From assembly GCF_001578105.1 (NCBI RefSeq), contig NZ_CP014276.1:1-64000 (forward strand): a stretch of 64,000 bases of DNA, written 5' to 3'. This DNA comes from Martelella sp. AD-3. GTDB lineage: Bacteria > Pseudomonadota > Alphaproteobacteria > Rhizobiales > Rhizobiaceae. How positions within the stretch are numbered: the first letter of the stretch is position 1; each line of letters starts with the position of its first letter. A model generated the notes under the pieces. The model was given only the letters and a program-made list of their open reading frames with translations, made no database searches and was not told the DNA's origin. Of the stretch, positions 1 through 7,961 are shown piece by piece. Both the position numbers and the translations under genes were made by a program.

Positions 1-1028
1 TTTCAGGAGGTTGTCCATTCGGAGCGTACCGAGGAGACTGGAGTTACCACGCTTCAGCACTCACCGGAGGCTCCGAATGAACATTCACAAGAATGCCCGA
101 CTGACCCCGCTGCGTCGAGAGGAGATGGCTGTTGCCGTTCTGTCTGGCGCGCTCACGAAAGCGCAGGCGGCTTTAGTCTATGCCGTTTCCCACAAGATCG
201 TGTCTCGTTGGGTCGAGCGCTTCAGAAAGGGTGGACGCGCTGCAATGGCTGACCGGTCGTCGCGGCCCAGAAGCAGTCCCCGGCAGACCGATGCCATCTT
301 GTGCGAGCGCATTGCCGCCCTTCGTCGTCAGCGCCTGACCGGCAGGCACATCGCCATGGAGACAGGCGTGTCACCGGCCACCGTCAGCCGCGTTCTCAAG
401 CGGGTCGGTTTGTCCCGGATGAAGGACATTGCTCCAGCCGAACCGGTCGTGCGTTACGAATATGACGAGCCGGGCGGCCTGATCCATCTCGACATCAAGC
501 GCCTTGGCCGCTTTAATCGCGTCGGCCACCGCATCACAGGCGACAGGACCGGCCAGAGCAATTCACGCGGCATCGGCTGGGAATATGTGCATGTGTGTAT
601 CGACGATGCATCCCGGATCGCATTCACTGACATCTTGCCCAACGAGAAGGCTGAAAGCGCCGTCGCATTTCTCAAGGCGGCAGTCGCCTATTATCAAAGC
701 CTCGGCATCACGGTGAAGCGGGTCATGACCGACAATGGCTCGTGCTACATTGCCGGGGATTTCGCGAAAGCCTGCAAGGCGCTCCATCTGAAACATATTC
801 GTACCAAACCTTACACGCCAAAGACAAACGGCAAGGCCGAGCGCTTCATCCAGACAGCATTGCGCGAATGGGCCTATGCGCGCGCCTATCCATCCTCAGA
901 GCACCGAAAACGGCATCTGCCGAACTGGAACCACATGTACAATTGGCACCGTCCGCATGGCGGCATAAAGTCAAAAACACCGATCAGTCGACTCGGCATG
1001 AACCGAGACAACCTCTTGAGGCTCCACA
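1..1028 (+). mobile_element. IS481-family insertion sequence, left tip outside the window
   Basis: One transposase gene fills the element. The right end, read inward on the minus strand from 1028, begins TGTGGAGCC and continues TCAAGAGGTTGTC; the left end at 4-15 reads nearly the same (TCAGGAGGTTGTC), so these are imperfect terminal inverted repeats. By alignment the left tip should lie about 7 bases before position 1. The right boundary at 1028 is supported because the sequence from 1029 (GTTAGAGCG...) recurs at 43865 without the element, so that part is host DNA. Confidence 0.75.
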
Positions 1029-1033
1029 GTTAG
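77..1033 (+). CDS. IS481-family DDE transposase
   Basis: About 318-residue transposase. An N-terminal helix-turn-helix region (roughly residues 10-110: TKAQAALVYAVSHKIVSRW and TGVSPATVSRVLKR) is followed by an rve-type integrase core with the catalytic acidic residues visible in HLDIKRL, MTDNGSCY and KTNGKAERFIQ. ATG 77 is chosen over upstream in-frame starts because CGGAGG lies 7 bases before it. The element tip is at 1028, so the last residue and the TAG stop (1031-1033) come from flanking DNA. The length is normal for the family and no disruption is seen, so it may be active. Confidence 0.88.
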   Translation: MNIHKNARLTPLRREEMAVAVLSGALTKAQAALVYAVSHKIVSRWVERFRKGGRAAMADRSSRPRSSPRQTDAILCERIAALRRQRLTGRHIAMETGVSPATVSRVLKRVGLSRMKDIAPAEPVVRYEYDEPGGLIHLDIKRLGRFNRVGHRITGDRTGQSNSRGIGWEYVHVCIDDASRIAFTDILPNEKAESAVAFLKAAVAYYQSLGITVKRVMTDNGSCYIAGDFAKACKALHLKHIRTKPYTPKTNGKAERFIQTALREWAYARAYPSSEHRKRHLPNWNHMYNWHRPHGGIKSKTPISRLGMNRDNLLRLHS

Positions 1034-1073
1034 AGCGTCCTTTGTGCGTCCGAATGGACGCACGGCGCTCTAG
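1029..1073. repeat. Rhizobial-type palindromic intergenic repeat (copy 1)
   Basis: TAGAGCG (1031-1037) pairs with CGCTCTA (1066-1072), and GTGCGTCC (1044-1051) pairs with GGACGCAC (1056-1063), giving an imperfect hairpin. The first 23 bases, from GTTAGAGCG, recur at 43865-43887. The IS481 element abuts this copy and probably inserted into it or beside it. Confidence 0.7.
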
Positions 1074-1119
1074 GTCCGCCAGTCGTTTTCAAGAAGAGCC
1101 TGCTGCTCTTTTTTATCTG

Positions 1120-1509
1120 GAACGTCGCGCAATCGAAAAAGCAGGTCCGCAGAAGAGGCTGCAAAGCTTGCTGAGAATGTGCATGTTGTTCCTGAGTTTC
1201 TTGGCAATCGCGCACCATATGCTGATCCGCAGTCAACCGCAGTCATCAGCGGGCTAACACTGGATGCCACCGAGGACAGCTTTATTCGCCTTTATGTCGC
1301 CGGGCTGTGTGGTCTATGCTATGGAACGCGACAGAATGACCAAGACGATATCCGAGATTGCCGAGGCGACTGGTTATTCGCGTACAACAATTGCGATGGC
1401 GTTCGGCGGTCGCGCTGCCCTTGAGCTTCTCCTGCAGCATATGTCCGGCCAGAAGGCCGTAAAGCCTGGCCGGACGATCCTTGAGACGCAGCTGGTTCGT
1501 CTGGGTTGA
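1120..1509 (+). pseudogene. FGGY-family carbohydrate kinase, C-terminal remnant with frameshift
   Basis: Around 1167-1330 one frame reads ENVHVVPEFLGNRAPYADP and then VAGLCGLCYGTRQ, the signature of the second domain of FGGY sugar kinases (ribulokinase/ribulose kinase type). Near 1330 the homology moves to the next frame, which reads EIAEATGYSRTTIAMAFGG and LETQLVRLG to 1509, matching the glycine-rich ATP-site segment and the end of the family domain. The N-terminal two thirds are missing and IS481 lies immediately upstream, so this is a dead tail. At first sight the second frame resembles a LacI helix-turn-helix, but its continuity with the kinase segment argues against that. Confidence 0.6.
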
Positions 1510-1542
1510 TGTATCCCGACTTTGGCGCGCCTTCCGAAAACA

Positions 1543-2283
1543 TCACAGTGTCAGTGAGGCCGAAATACTGAACCTGTCGCTGATCGTGCCGACGACTTCG
1601 CAAGGGGCAGTGAAAGACACTGCGCCACAAAGCGACCCAGTGGTGATGAATGATCCGGCCTGCAACACGCCGATCCTGTCTTCACCGCTCTTTGCATAAG
1701 CGACAACCGGCTTCAAAACGCCGCCGAACGGATGCTTGGCCGGTTTGTTGAAGATTTCGGCACCATTGGCGGTCAGGACCAGAGGTTCGCCATCAACATC
1801 GAGCTTGCCGCTATATTTCTCAGTGCCCGCGATATAGCCGATGCCAGTCAAATTATCGGCCAACTGAGCCCAGGCCGTAGACCGCGCCTGGTCGCTGAAG
1901 CGGGTTCCGATAACTTCGATGCCGAAAACGAAGTGGTCAACGGCTTCCAGCACAGCATCCTCACCAGCTTCCGCCATTTCCGGTGTAATGGTCTTGCCGA
2001 GAACAAAAGCGAGTTCGAACTCAACGCCCATAACACCTTCGGCAGGCAATGCGAGGCTTCCACCCGAACTCGTGAACCTGCTTGCATAAATCGGCGCAGC
2101 AACGGCTTTGCCTTCACCGTTTATCGCAACCTTGAAGCCGCCAGGTGTCTGTCCAAGGCGTTGCGCAACCGCAGACTGTACCGAATAAGCTTCGTCCTGG
2201 GCGATACCGGAGAATGCGTCCTGATCGATCAGCTTCTTGTTTTCATAGGCGTTGACGAGCAGGTCTTCATAATGATTGCTCAC
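1543..2283 (-). CDS. 2-keto-4-pentenoate hydratase / fumarylacetoacetate hydrolase-family protein
   Basis: About 246 residues of the MhpD/HpaH type, cytoplasmic enzymes that add water to 2-oxo-pent-4-enoates in meta-cleavage pathways, or act on related keto acids. The metal-binding acidic motif GVEFELAFVLG, the DHFVFGIEVIGTRF segment and a C-terminal GSFITTGSLCG loop are visible. GTG at 2283 is preferred because AAGGAA lies 7 bases upstream; an ATG at 2313 has no ribosome-binding site. Its neighbours are mobile-element remnants, so the pathway context is lost. The exact substrate cannot be assigned. Confidence 0.75.
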   Translation of the reverse strand: MSNHYEDLLVNAYENKKLIDQDAFSGIAQDEAYSVQSAVAQRLGQTPGGFKVAINGEGKAVAAPIYASRFTSSGGSLALPAEGVMGVEFELAFVLGKTITPEMAEAGEDAVLEAVDHFVFGIEVIGTRFSDQARSTAWAQLADNLTGIGYIAGTEKYSGKLDVDGEPLVLTANGAEIFNKPAKHPFGGVLKPVVAYAKSGEDRIGVLQAGSFITTGSLCGAVSFTAPCEVVGTISDRFSISASLTL

Positions 2284-2471
2284 GGGAAAATTCCTTTGTG
2301 TTTTGTCCGTCATAAAACGATTATGGACGGAATGGGGTTTGACTATCGAGAGGATCCGGCTCGTTTGGTGGGTTCATTTAGGCGACGTTCGCGTGGTTTC
2401 GCAACCGTCGGGGCCGTGTTCCATGGCGTGGTCTAGCTTCGGCCTGCCTTCCGGACAGGGCCGGGAACGGA

Positions 2472-2600
2472 TCAGCTTGCCGCAGGCAGGCTGACGAATG
2501 GATCCAGCCTGACGATGGCGTCATCGTTCGGGAAGATGCCGACGACCTCTGTGCAGAGAGTTGGCTCGGCTTGTCTGAACAGTTTCGGGCGTTTTGCTAA
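2472..2600 (-). pseudogene. IS256-family transposase scar
   Basis: On the minus strand the frame ending at the TGA at 2472-2474 reads AKRPKLFRQAEPTL and then TEVVGIFPNDDAIVRL. The second string is the well-conserved C-terminal motif of IS256-family (mutator-type) transposases. The KRPKL stretch also belongs to that family but is normally separated from it by a longer segment, so an internal deletion is likely. No full reading frame remains. Confidence 0.6.
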
Positions 2601-2617
2601 GTGGATTTCCGCCTCGC

Positions 2618-3448
2618 TTATGCTGGCACGTTCATTGGTTTCAGCGTGTTGAAGTAGGCCTGAACCGGGGTCTGCCGGTCAAGGGATGAATGCGGGCGTC
2701 GGGTGTTGTAGAAGGTCAGATAGCGGCCGATGCCAGCGCGGGCCTCGGACACGGTCTTGTAGGCGTGGAGGTAGACCTCCTCGTATTTGATCGACCGCCA
2801 GAGCTGCTCGACGAAGACGTTGTCCCGCCAAGAACCCTTGCCGTCCATTGAGATGGCGATTCCGGCTTTCTTCAGCACCGCCGTGAAGTCGATGGATGTG
2901 AACTGCGATCCTTGATCCGTGTTGAAGATGTCGGGCTTGCCGTAATGAGCAAGTGCCTCCTCGACCGCTTCGATGCGGAAGTCCGCTTCCATCGTGATCG
3001 ACAGCCGCCACGACAAGACCTTCCGGCTGAACCAATCGACGACCGCGCAAAGATAGACAAATCCCCGCGCCATGGGGATGTAGCTGATGTCCATGGCCCA
3101 GACCTGGTTGGGTCTGGTGACGGCAAACTTGCGCAGCAGATACGGATAGACCTTGTGCCCAGGCGCTGGTTTCGACGTGTTCGGGCGGCGGTAAATCGCC
3201 TCGATGCCCATCTTTTTCATCAGCGTGGCGACGTGCAGCCGCCCGGTTTCCAACCCTTTTCCTCTCAAAAGCCCTTGCAACATCCGGCTTCCGGCAAACG
3301 GGTAATCGAGATGCAGCCCGTCGATCCGCCGCATCAAGGCCAGATCGCCGTTGGACACCGGACGGGGTAGATAATAGACGCTTCCACGACTGAAGCCGAG
3401 AAGCTTCGCCTGGCGTGCGACCGACAATTTGTGCTCGCGGTCGATCAT
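2618..3448 (-). CDS. IS3-family transposase OrfB
   Basis: 276-residue OrfB with an HTH_21-like N-terminus (SVARQAKLLGFSRGSVYYL), a YPFAGSRML segment and an rve integrase core. The DDE triad is visible in WAMDISYIP, FNTDQGSQF and VFVEQLWRSIKYEEVYL, and the end reads YNTRRPHSSLDRQTP. ATG 3448 overlaps the orfA stop (AAATGA), the usual IS3 arrangement. Most of orfA is missing, so OrfAB fusion by frameshifting is not possible here and the element is probably immobile. The OrfB frame stays open upstream to 3676, abutting the 3' end of the TRAP binding-protein gene. Confidence 0.85.
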   Translation of the reverse strand: MIDREHKLSVARQAKLLGFSRGSVYYLPRPVSNGDLALMRRIDGLHLDYPFAGSRMLQGLLRGKGLETGRLHVATLMKKMGIEAIYRRPNTSKPAPGHKVYPYLLRKFAVTRPNQVWAMDISYIPMARGFVYLCAVVDWFSRKVLSWRLSITMEADFRIEAVEEALAHYGKPDIFNTDQGSQFTSIDFTAVLKKAGIAISMDGKGSWRDNVFVEQLWRSIKYEEVYLHAYKTVSEARAGIGRYLTFYNTRRPHSSLDRQTPVQAYFNTLKPMNVPA

Positions 3449-3532
3449 TTCTTGTCCACCAGCAATCCCGCCTTGCCGAGCGCACCGGATAAAGCGCAGA
3501 CTCTCAAATTGAACGTGGAACGCAAGCGGGCA
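3446..3532 (-). pseudogene. IS3-family OrfA, 3' remnant
   Basis: In the frame that stops at the TGA overlapping the OrfB start, the minus strand reads LSGALGKAGLLVDKK, the typical end of an IS3-family OrfA. The frame is closed by a stop about 85 bases upstream, and no helix-turn-helix part is present. The left part of the element has been deleted. Confidence 0.55.
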
Positions 3533-3672
3533 GGTCAATCCGAGCCTGAAATTGAGCCCTGGAAGCAGACCCCCCGGACCGATGTCCGGAGGATTTACGT
3601 GCAAGGAAAGCGAAAAGAGATGTTCTGGCCTGTCTGCAGATTCACTCACCTGCACATCAGGCCTAGCCCGCG

Positions 3673-4650
3673 TCACTTGGTCGTGACAGCCTGGACCTTG
3701 TTGACGAGCGTGTCGCCATATTTGTCGGTGAAGGTCTTCCAGACGGGCTTGACGGCCTCCTGGAAGGCCTGACGGTCGACATCGCTGTTGACGACCATGC
3801 CTTCCTTTTCCAGGTCCGCGATCATCGATGCTTCGCTGTCCTTGGAAAGCTGGCGTTCATAGTCGACTGCAACCTTGGCCGCCTTCATGATGATTTCCTG
3901 CTGGTCTTCCGGCAGGCTGGCGAATTTCTTCCCGTTCATCGCCAGCACCAGCGCGGCATAGGAGTGGTTGGTCAGCGACAGGTATTTCTGGACTTCGTAG
4001 AACTTGAAAGACTGCACGATGGTGATCGGGTGATCCTGTGCATCGACAACGCCGGTTTCCAGAGCGGTGTAGAGCTCCGCGACCGGGATCTGCTGCGGAT
4101 TGGCCTTCAGCAGCGCGAACATGTCATTGAGCGCCTCCGAGTTGTTGGTGCGCATGCGCAGGCCTTCAAGATCCTTCGGCTCGACAATCGGGCCGCGGTT
4201 ATTGGTGATTTCGCGGAAACCGTTTTCCGGGAAACCCAGAACCTTGAGATCGAAGTTTTCGAATTCGGCGGCGGCTTCCTGACCGATCGGCCCGTCATAG
4301 ACTTCGTAGGCCTGATCGCGATCGGTGATCATGAACGGCAGCATCAGTCCGCCGAGTTCGGGCATCATGCCGGTGAAATTGTTCAGACCGCTCATGACGA
4401 TGTCGATGATGCCGGAACGCGCGCCGGTGATCATCTGGGAATCGTTGCCGAGCTGGCCCTGCGGAAAGATCTGAACGGTGATCTTGCCGTCGGACATGGT
4501 TTTGACGTCATCGGCAAAGCGCTCGGCAAGCTTCTGCTGCAGGTCGCCTTGCGGCGCAGCATGCGCCAGACGAAGCGTGGTTGCATTCGCCGAGACTGTT
4601 CCTGCAACCAGCATACCAATGGCGAGAAGGCCTGTTGTAAAACGTTTCAT
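3673..4650 (-). CDS. TRAP transporter periplasmic solute-binding protein (DctP family)
   Basis: 325 residues. The signal peptide (1-23) ends AGTVSANA, followed by the mature start TTLRLAHAAP. The conserved segment LEGLRMRTNNS (about 162-171) contains the arginine that in this family salt-bridges the carboxylate of the ligand, so an organic or sugar acid is expected. It is the last gene of a DctQ-DctM-DctP operon transcribed leftward, with a palindromic operator upstream of dctQ that it shares with gluconate/idonate genes. A sugar acid such as gluconate or idonate is therefore a likely ligand (inference). An IS3 remnant touches its 3' end. Confidence 0.9.
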   Translation of the reverse strand: MKRFTTGLLAIGMLVAGTVSANATTLRLAHAAPQGDLQQKLAERFADDVKTMSDGKITVQIFPQGQLGNDSQMITGARSGIIDIVMSGLNNFTGMMPELGGLMLPFMITDRDQAYEVYDGPIGQEAAAEFENFDLKVLGFPENGFREITNNRGPIVEPKDLEGLRMRTNNSEALNDMFALLKANPQQIPVAELYTALETGVVDAQDHPITIVQSFKFYEVQKYLSLTNHSYAALVLAMNGKKFASLPEDQQEIIMKAAKVAVDYERQLSKDSEASMIADLEKEGMVVNSDVDRQAFQEAVKPVWKTFTDKYGDTLVNKVQAVTTK

Positions 4651-4680
4651 TTCATATCCTCCATAGAAAAAATAGTGAAG

Positions 4681-5961
4681 TCAGCCTGCGATCCATCCAA
4701 GCGGAACCGTGATGATCTGGGGTACAAGGATGAACAGGATCAGCACGAGCAGGTAGACGGCGATGAACGGCAGGACGCCACCGACGGCGTCCTGCACGCG
4801 GGTTTTTCCAACGCCGCAAACGACGTTGAGAACCGTACCGACCGGCGGCGTGATGAGGCCGATACAGGTATTGATGACGAACATCAGACCGAAATAGACA
4901 GGGTCGATGCCGGCTTCCCTGACGACTGGCATCAGCAGCGGAACCAGGATCAAAATCGTGGGGCTCAGATCCATCACCATGCCGACAAGCAGAACCAGAA
5001 CCATGATGGCGGTCATCAGCAGGCGCGGGCTGTCGGTGAGCGGCCCGAGCATGACGGCGAGCTGCTGCGGCAACTGGGCTACCGTGATCAGCCAGGAGGC
5101 GACCATGGCTGAGCCGACAAGGAACATGACCATGGCGGTCGCGCGACCGGAATTGATCAGGACCTGATAGAACTTCGCCGGCGTCAGTTCGCGATAGACG
5201 AGCGTTGAAACGAGGATGGCGTAGACGGCTGCGACAACGGCTGCCTCGGTCGGCGTAAAGATGCCGAAGCGGATACCGCCAATGATGATGAGCGGCAGGA
5301 GCAGAGCCCAGATACCATCCTTCAGGGCGGCGCGGCGCTCTTCCTTGGAAGCCTTTTCATGCTGCTCAAGGTCTTCCTTTCGCATCAGGAACGTCCATGT
5401 GCCGATCAGAGCCATGCCCATGATCAGGCCGGGGACAATGCCGCCGAGGAAGAGTTTGGCAATCGAGATATTGCCGGCAACGCCCATGATGATCAGCGGT
5501 AGCGACGGGGGGATGACCGGCGCGATGATGCCGCCCGCGGCAAGCAGGCCGACGGATCGGTTCTGCGGATAGTTGGCGTTGCGCATCATCGGATAGAGAA
5601 TGGAAACCAGCGCTGCCGCGTCCGCCACAGCCGACCCGGAAAGGCCGGCCAGCACGACGGAAGTCAGAATCGCAACATATCCGAGGCCGCCTTTTCTGTG
5701 ACCGACATAGGCCATGGCCAGACGCACGATCCTGCGCGAAAGACCACCGGTCGACATGGTTTCGCCTGCGACCATGAAGAAGGGAATGGCGAGAAGCGGA
5801 AAGCTGTCGACGCCATTCACCAGTGACTGGGCCAGGATGTCGGGACTGAAGAGGTTCATGTGCAGCATCAGGCCGACGGCGCTCAAGAGCAGCGCGAAGG
5901 CAACCGGAACACCGAGCAGAATGGCACCGATCAGAACGGCAAGAAAAAGCGCAAGCGTCAT
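4681..5961 (-). CDS. TRAP transporter large permease (DctM family)
   Basis: 426 residues, normal for DctM, with about 11-12 hydrophobic segments and no soluble domain. Typical family strings are present: FPLLAIPFFMVAGETM, GLSGSAVADAAALVSIL, IIAPVIPPSLPLIIMG and GLITPPVGTVLNVVCGVG. It forms the sodium-coupled transport channel with the DctQ subunit encoded just upstream; the two reading frames overlap by 4 bases (ATGA type), indicating translational coupling. It lies between dctQ and the binding-protein gene. Confidence 0.93.
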   Translation of the reverse strand: MTLALFLAVLIGAILLGVPVAFALLLSAVGLMLHMNLFSPDILAQSLVNGVDSFPLLAIPFFMVAGETMSTGGLSRRIVRLAMAYVGHRKGGLGYVAILTSVVLAGLSGSAVADAAALVSILYPMMRNANYPQNRSVGLLAAGGIIAPVIPPSLPLIIMGVAGNISIAKLFLGGIVPGLIMGMALIGTWTFLMRKEDLEQHEKASKEERRAALKDGIWALLLPLIIIGGIRFGIFTPTEAAVVAAVYAILVSTLVYRELTPAKFYQVLINSGRATAMVMFLVGSAMVASWLITVAQLPQQLAVMLGPLTDSPRLLMTAIMVLVLLVGMVMDLSPTILILVPLLMPVVREAGIDPVYFGLMFVINTCIGLITPPVGTVLNVVCGVGKTRVQDAVGGVLPFIAVYLLVLILFILVPQIITVPLGWIAG

Positions 5962-6476
5962 TGGGGCGCCTCCTCGGTACCTTCGACATTGCTGGCGAAA
6001 TCGGGCACGGCTCTGCGCGGATCGAGCAGGCGCAACAATGCAATGGCTGCCATCAGCACGCCGCCGACCACGCCTGCGAGATAAAACATGCCGACCGGAA
6101 TACCGCTCATCGGCGATATATTGTCCCAGTTGGCGATGACTTGCGGGACTGCGCCCCAGACCAGCATGACACAGCAGCCGAGGATGACGAGGTTGACGAA
6201 ACGGTGTAGCCAGTATTTTGCCTTGGGGAACATGCCCTCTGCGGCGCCATCCAGTGAGAGGTGTTCAAAGTTGCGCAGGCAAGCCGCCGAGCCGAGCATG
6301 ATGACCCAGACAAACAGGAGCCTTGAGATTTCGACCGAGCCGAGAATGCCGCTGGAAAAGCCGTAACGAAGCACGACATTTGTAAAAACCAGCGCGATCA
6401 TCGCCACGAGCGCGATGGCAATCATCGCGTCAATGATGCGCCAGCCAATGCCGATGATGCGAGTGATCAAACCCAT
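5958..6476 (-). CDS. TRAP transporter small permease (DctQ family)
   Basis: 172 residues with four predicted membrane segments (about 13-35, 48-66, 89-110 and 128-150) and the family pattern SRLLFVWVIMLGSAACLRNFEHLSLD. It is the first gene of the TRAP operon. The start at 6476 follows an AGGTAGC-like sequence. A 20-bp perfect palindrome with the core TGTTATCGATAACA lies 38 bases upstream of the start, where a repressor could block transcription. Confidence 0.9.
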   Translation of the reverse strand: MGLITRIIGIGWRIIDAMIAIALVAMIALVFTNVVLRYGFSSGILGSVEISRLLFVWVIMLGSAACLRNFEHLSLDGAAEGMFPKAKYWLHRFVNLVILGCCVMLVWGAVPQVIANWDNISPMSGIPVGMFYLAGVVGGVLMAAIALLRLLDPRRAVPDFASNVEGTEEAPQ

Positions 6477-6514
6477 TTCATGCTACCTCCCTAGATCGCG
6501 ATTGGGTAAGCGCA

Positions 6515-6534
6515 ATATGTTATCGATAACATAT
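6515..6534. promoter_or_regulatory. Sugar-acid regulon operator, box 1 (TRAP operon)
   Basis: Perfect 20-base palindrome with the core TGTTATCGATAACA at 6518-6531, upstream of the TRAP dctQ gene. The same core recurs at 9329, 14400, 16363 and 18283. It resembles the GntR/IdnR (LacI-family) operators of enterobacteria, whose half site is TGTTA with a CG centre. The proposed binder is the LacI-family protein at 15120-16172 (inference). Confidence 0.75.
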
Positions 6535-6654
6535 ATAAATGCGATAGTCGCGTATTTTCGTCGTCTCGCTTGAATAAAGTTGGGACTTTTACAGGAGCAG
6601 GCGGAAACCCGTCATGGATGCCTATCCAGTCACTAGAGGTCTCGTGGACCAGTT

Positions 6655-6987
6655 TCAGTCCGGCGTGTATTGGTCGCCATCGAACACGTGATGGTGAACG
6701 CGACCGCTGAACATGTCCAGGAGGCCCTTGGTCACTTCACGACCCCTGGTGCGGACATCGGATTCCAGCGCCCTGGCGACAGCTTCGAGGTTGTCGTAGC
6801 GGACACCCATGACGAGCGCATATTCCGGCGCGCCCTTATCGCGTTCGACGCCGAAATAGACCTGCAGGTCCTGTGCGCCGGGAAACTGCCGCCAGATGGG
6901 GATCAGCTTTTCGTGCACATAGGCCTTGAACTCGGCCTCCCGTCCTTCATTGATCGTACCTTCGAAAAGGGCGTAGCGAATGATCAT
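6655..6987 (-). CDS. Small dimeric alpha/beta-barrel (EthD-like) protein
   Basis: About 110 residues, beginning MIIRYALFEGTINEG and containing an HEKLIPIWRQFPG helix and a C-terminal HHHVFDGD strand. This looks like the EthD/ferredoxin-like dimeric alpha-beta barrel group. The start at 6987 is chosen because AGGGAGG lies 5 bases upstream; the ATG one codon earlier (6990) is also possible. It is the last gene of the leftward idnO operon. No enzymatic function can be claimed; similar proteins sit beside sugar-acid and aromatic catabolic genes. Confidence 0.65.
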   Translation of the reverse strand: MIIRYALFEGTINEGREAEFKAYVHEKLIPIWRQFPGAQDLQVYFGVERDKGAPEYALVMGVRYDNLEAVARALESDVRTRGREVTKGLLDMFSGRVHHHVFDGDQYTPD

Positions 6988-7076
6988 CATGTCCTCCCTG
7001 GACAACCGTCACCGGACGGTTTCTCGTTTGCGGCGACGGCGTCATCATGCCTTCGCAGTTAATCAATCCTGCCGGC

Positions 7077-7961
7077 TCACGTGGAGCCGGTGTCGCCATC
7101 AAGCAACCGCATCATCTCGGCCGAATCCTTCGGCCCCAGACCGGCGGCGACAAGCAGGCGGTGAATTTCAGTGACCTGACCGGTCATCGGCAGCGGCGTG
7201 CGGGTCTTCAGCGCAAAAGTCTGCAGGCTGTCGAGATCCTTGAGCATGTTGTCGATGCGACCGGTTGGCGCGTAATCACGGGCGGCGAACTTGCCCATGA
7301 ACTCCTGCATGATGCTGCTGTCGGCCCGTCCGCCCGAGAGCGCCTTCGGAATGCTGGCGGCGTCGACGCCACCGGCTTCCGCCAGCTTGACGGCTTCGGC
7401 GACGGCCTGAAACTGAACGGCACAGAAGAGCTGGTTGATCAGCTTGGTGGTCTGTCCGGCGCCGCTTGGCCCCATCAGAGTGTAGTTGGCGCAGAGATCT
7501 GCCATGACGGCGCGCGCCCTCTCGAAGTCTTCCTTCGTGCCGCCCGCCATCACCGTCAGCCGTCCGCCCAGTGCACCCGGCGCGCCGCCGGAAAGCGGGC
7601 AGTCGACCCAGCCCATTCCGGTTGCCGAGAGAAGCTCAACCGACATTTCGGCCGTCGCCTTCGGGTCGATCGACGACATGTCGATCAGAAGCTTGTCAGC
7701 ACTGGCGGCTTCTGCGACGCCGTTCTTGCCAAACACCACAGCCCTGACGATATCGGCATGGTTCAGGCTCATGATGGTGAAATCAGAGCCAGCCGTGGCC
7801 GCTTTCGGGCTTGCGGCGGCGCTGGCGCCCTTTTCAACCAGTTTGGCGACCTTTGTGTCGTCAAGATCGGAAACGATGACTTTGTGGCCCGTCTCCAGAA
7901 GACGTGTCGCGATCGCGGTGCCCATAATGCCCGCGCCGATGATGGCGATCTGTTCAGTCAT
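7077..7961 (-). CDS. 3-hydroxyisobutyrate dehydrogenase-family oxidoreductase (GarR-like)
   Basis: 294 residues of the beta-hydroxyacid dehydrogenase family. The N-terminal Rossmann motif is IGAGIMGTAIATRL, the substrate-binding motif DCPLSGGAPGALGGRL lies near residue 120, and the catalytic lysine sits in GAGQTTKLINQL near residue 170. Family members reduce tartronate semialdehyde or oxidise 3-hydroxy acids with NAD(P). It overlaps the gluconokinase gene by 8 bases in the idnO operon, so a role in sugar-acid breakdown is likely. The closest known activity would be 2-hydroxy-3-oxopropionate reductase, but the substrate is not proven. Confidence 0.85.
   Translation of the reverse strand: MTEQIAIIGAGIMGTAIATRLLETGHKVIVSDLDDTKVAKLVEKGASAAASPKAATAGSDFTIMSLNHADIVRAVVFGKNGVAEAASADKLLIDMSSIDPKATAEMSVELLSATGMGWVDCPLSGGAPGALGGRLTVMAGGTKEDFERARAVMADLCANYTLMGPSGAGQTTKLINQLFCAVQFQAVAEAVKLAEAGGVDAASIPKALSGGRADSSIMQEFMGKFAARDYAPTGRIDNMLKDLDSLQTFALKTRTPLPMTGQVTEIHRLLVAAGLGPKDSAEMMRLLDGDTGST

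Noticed and set aside
1336-1410. LacI-like helix-turn-helix start (MTKTISEIAEATGYSRTT)
   Set aside because: It continues an FGGY kinase homology from the adjacent frame and has no following effector domain.
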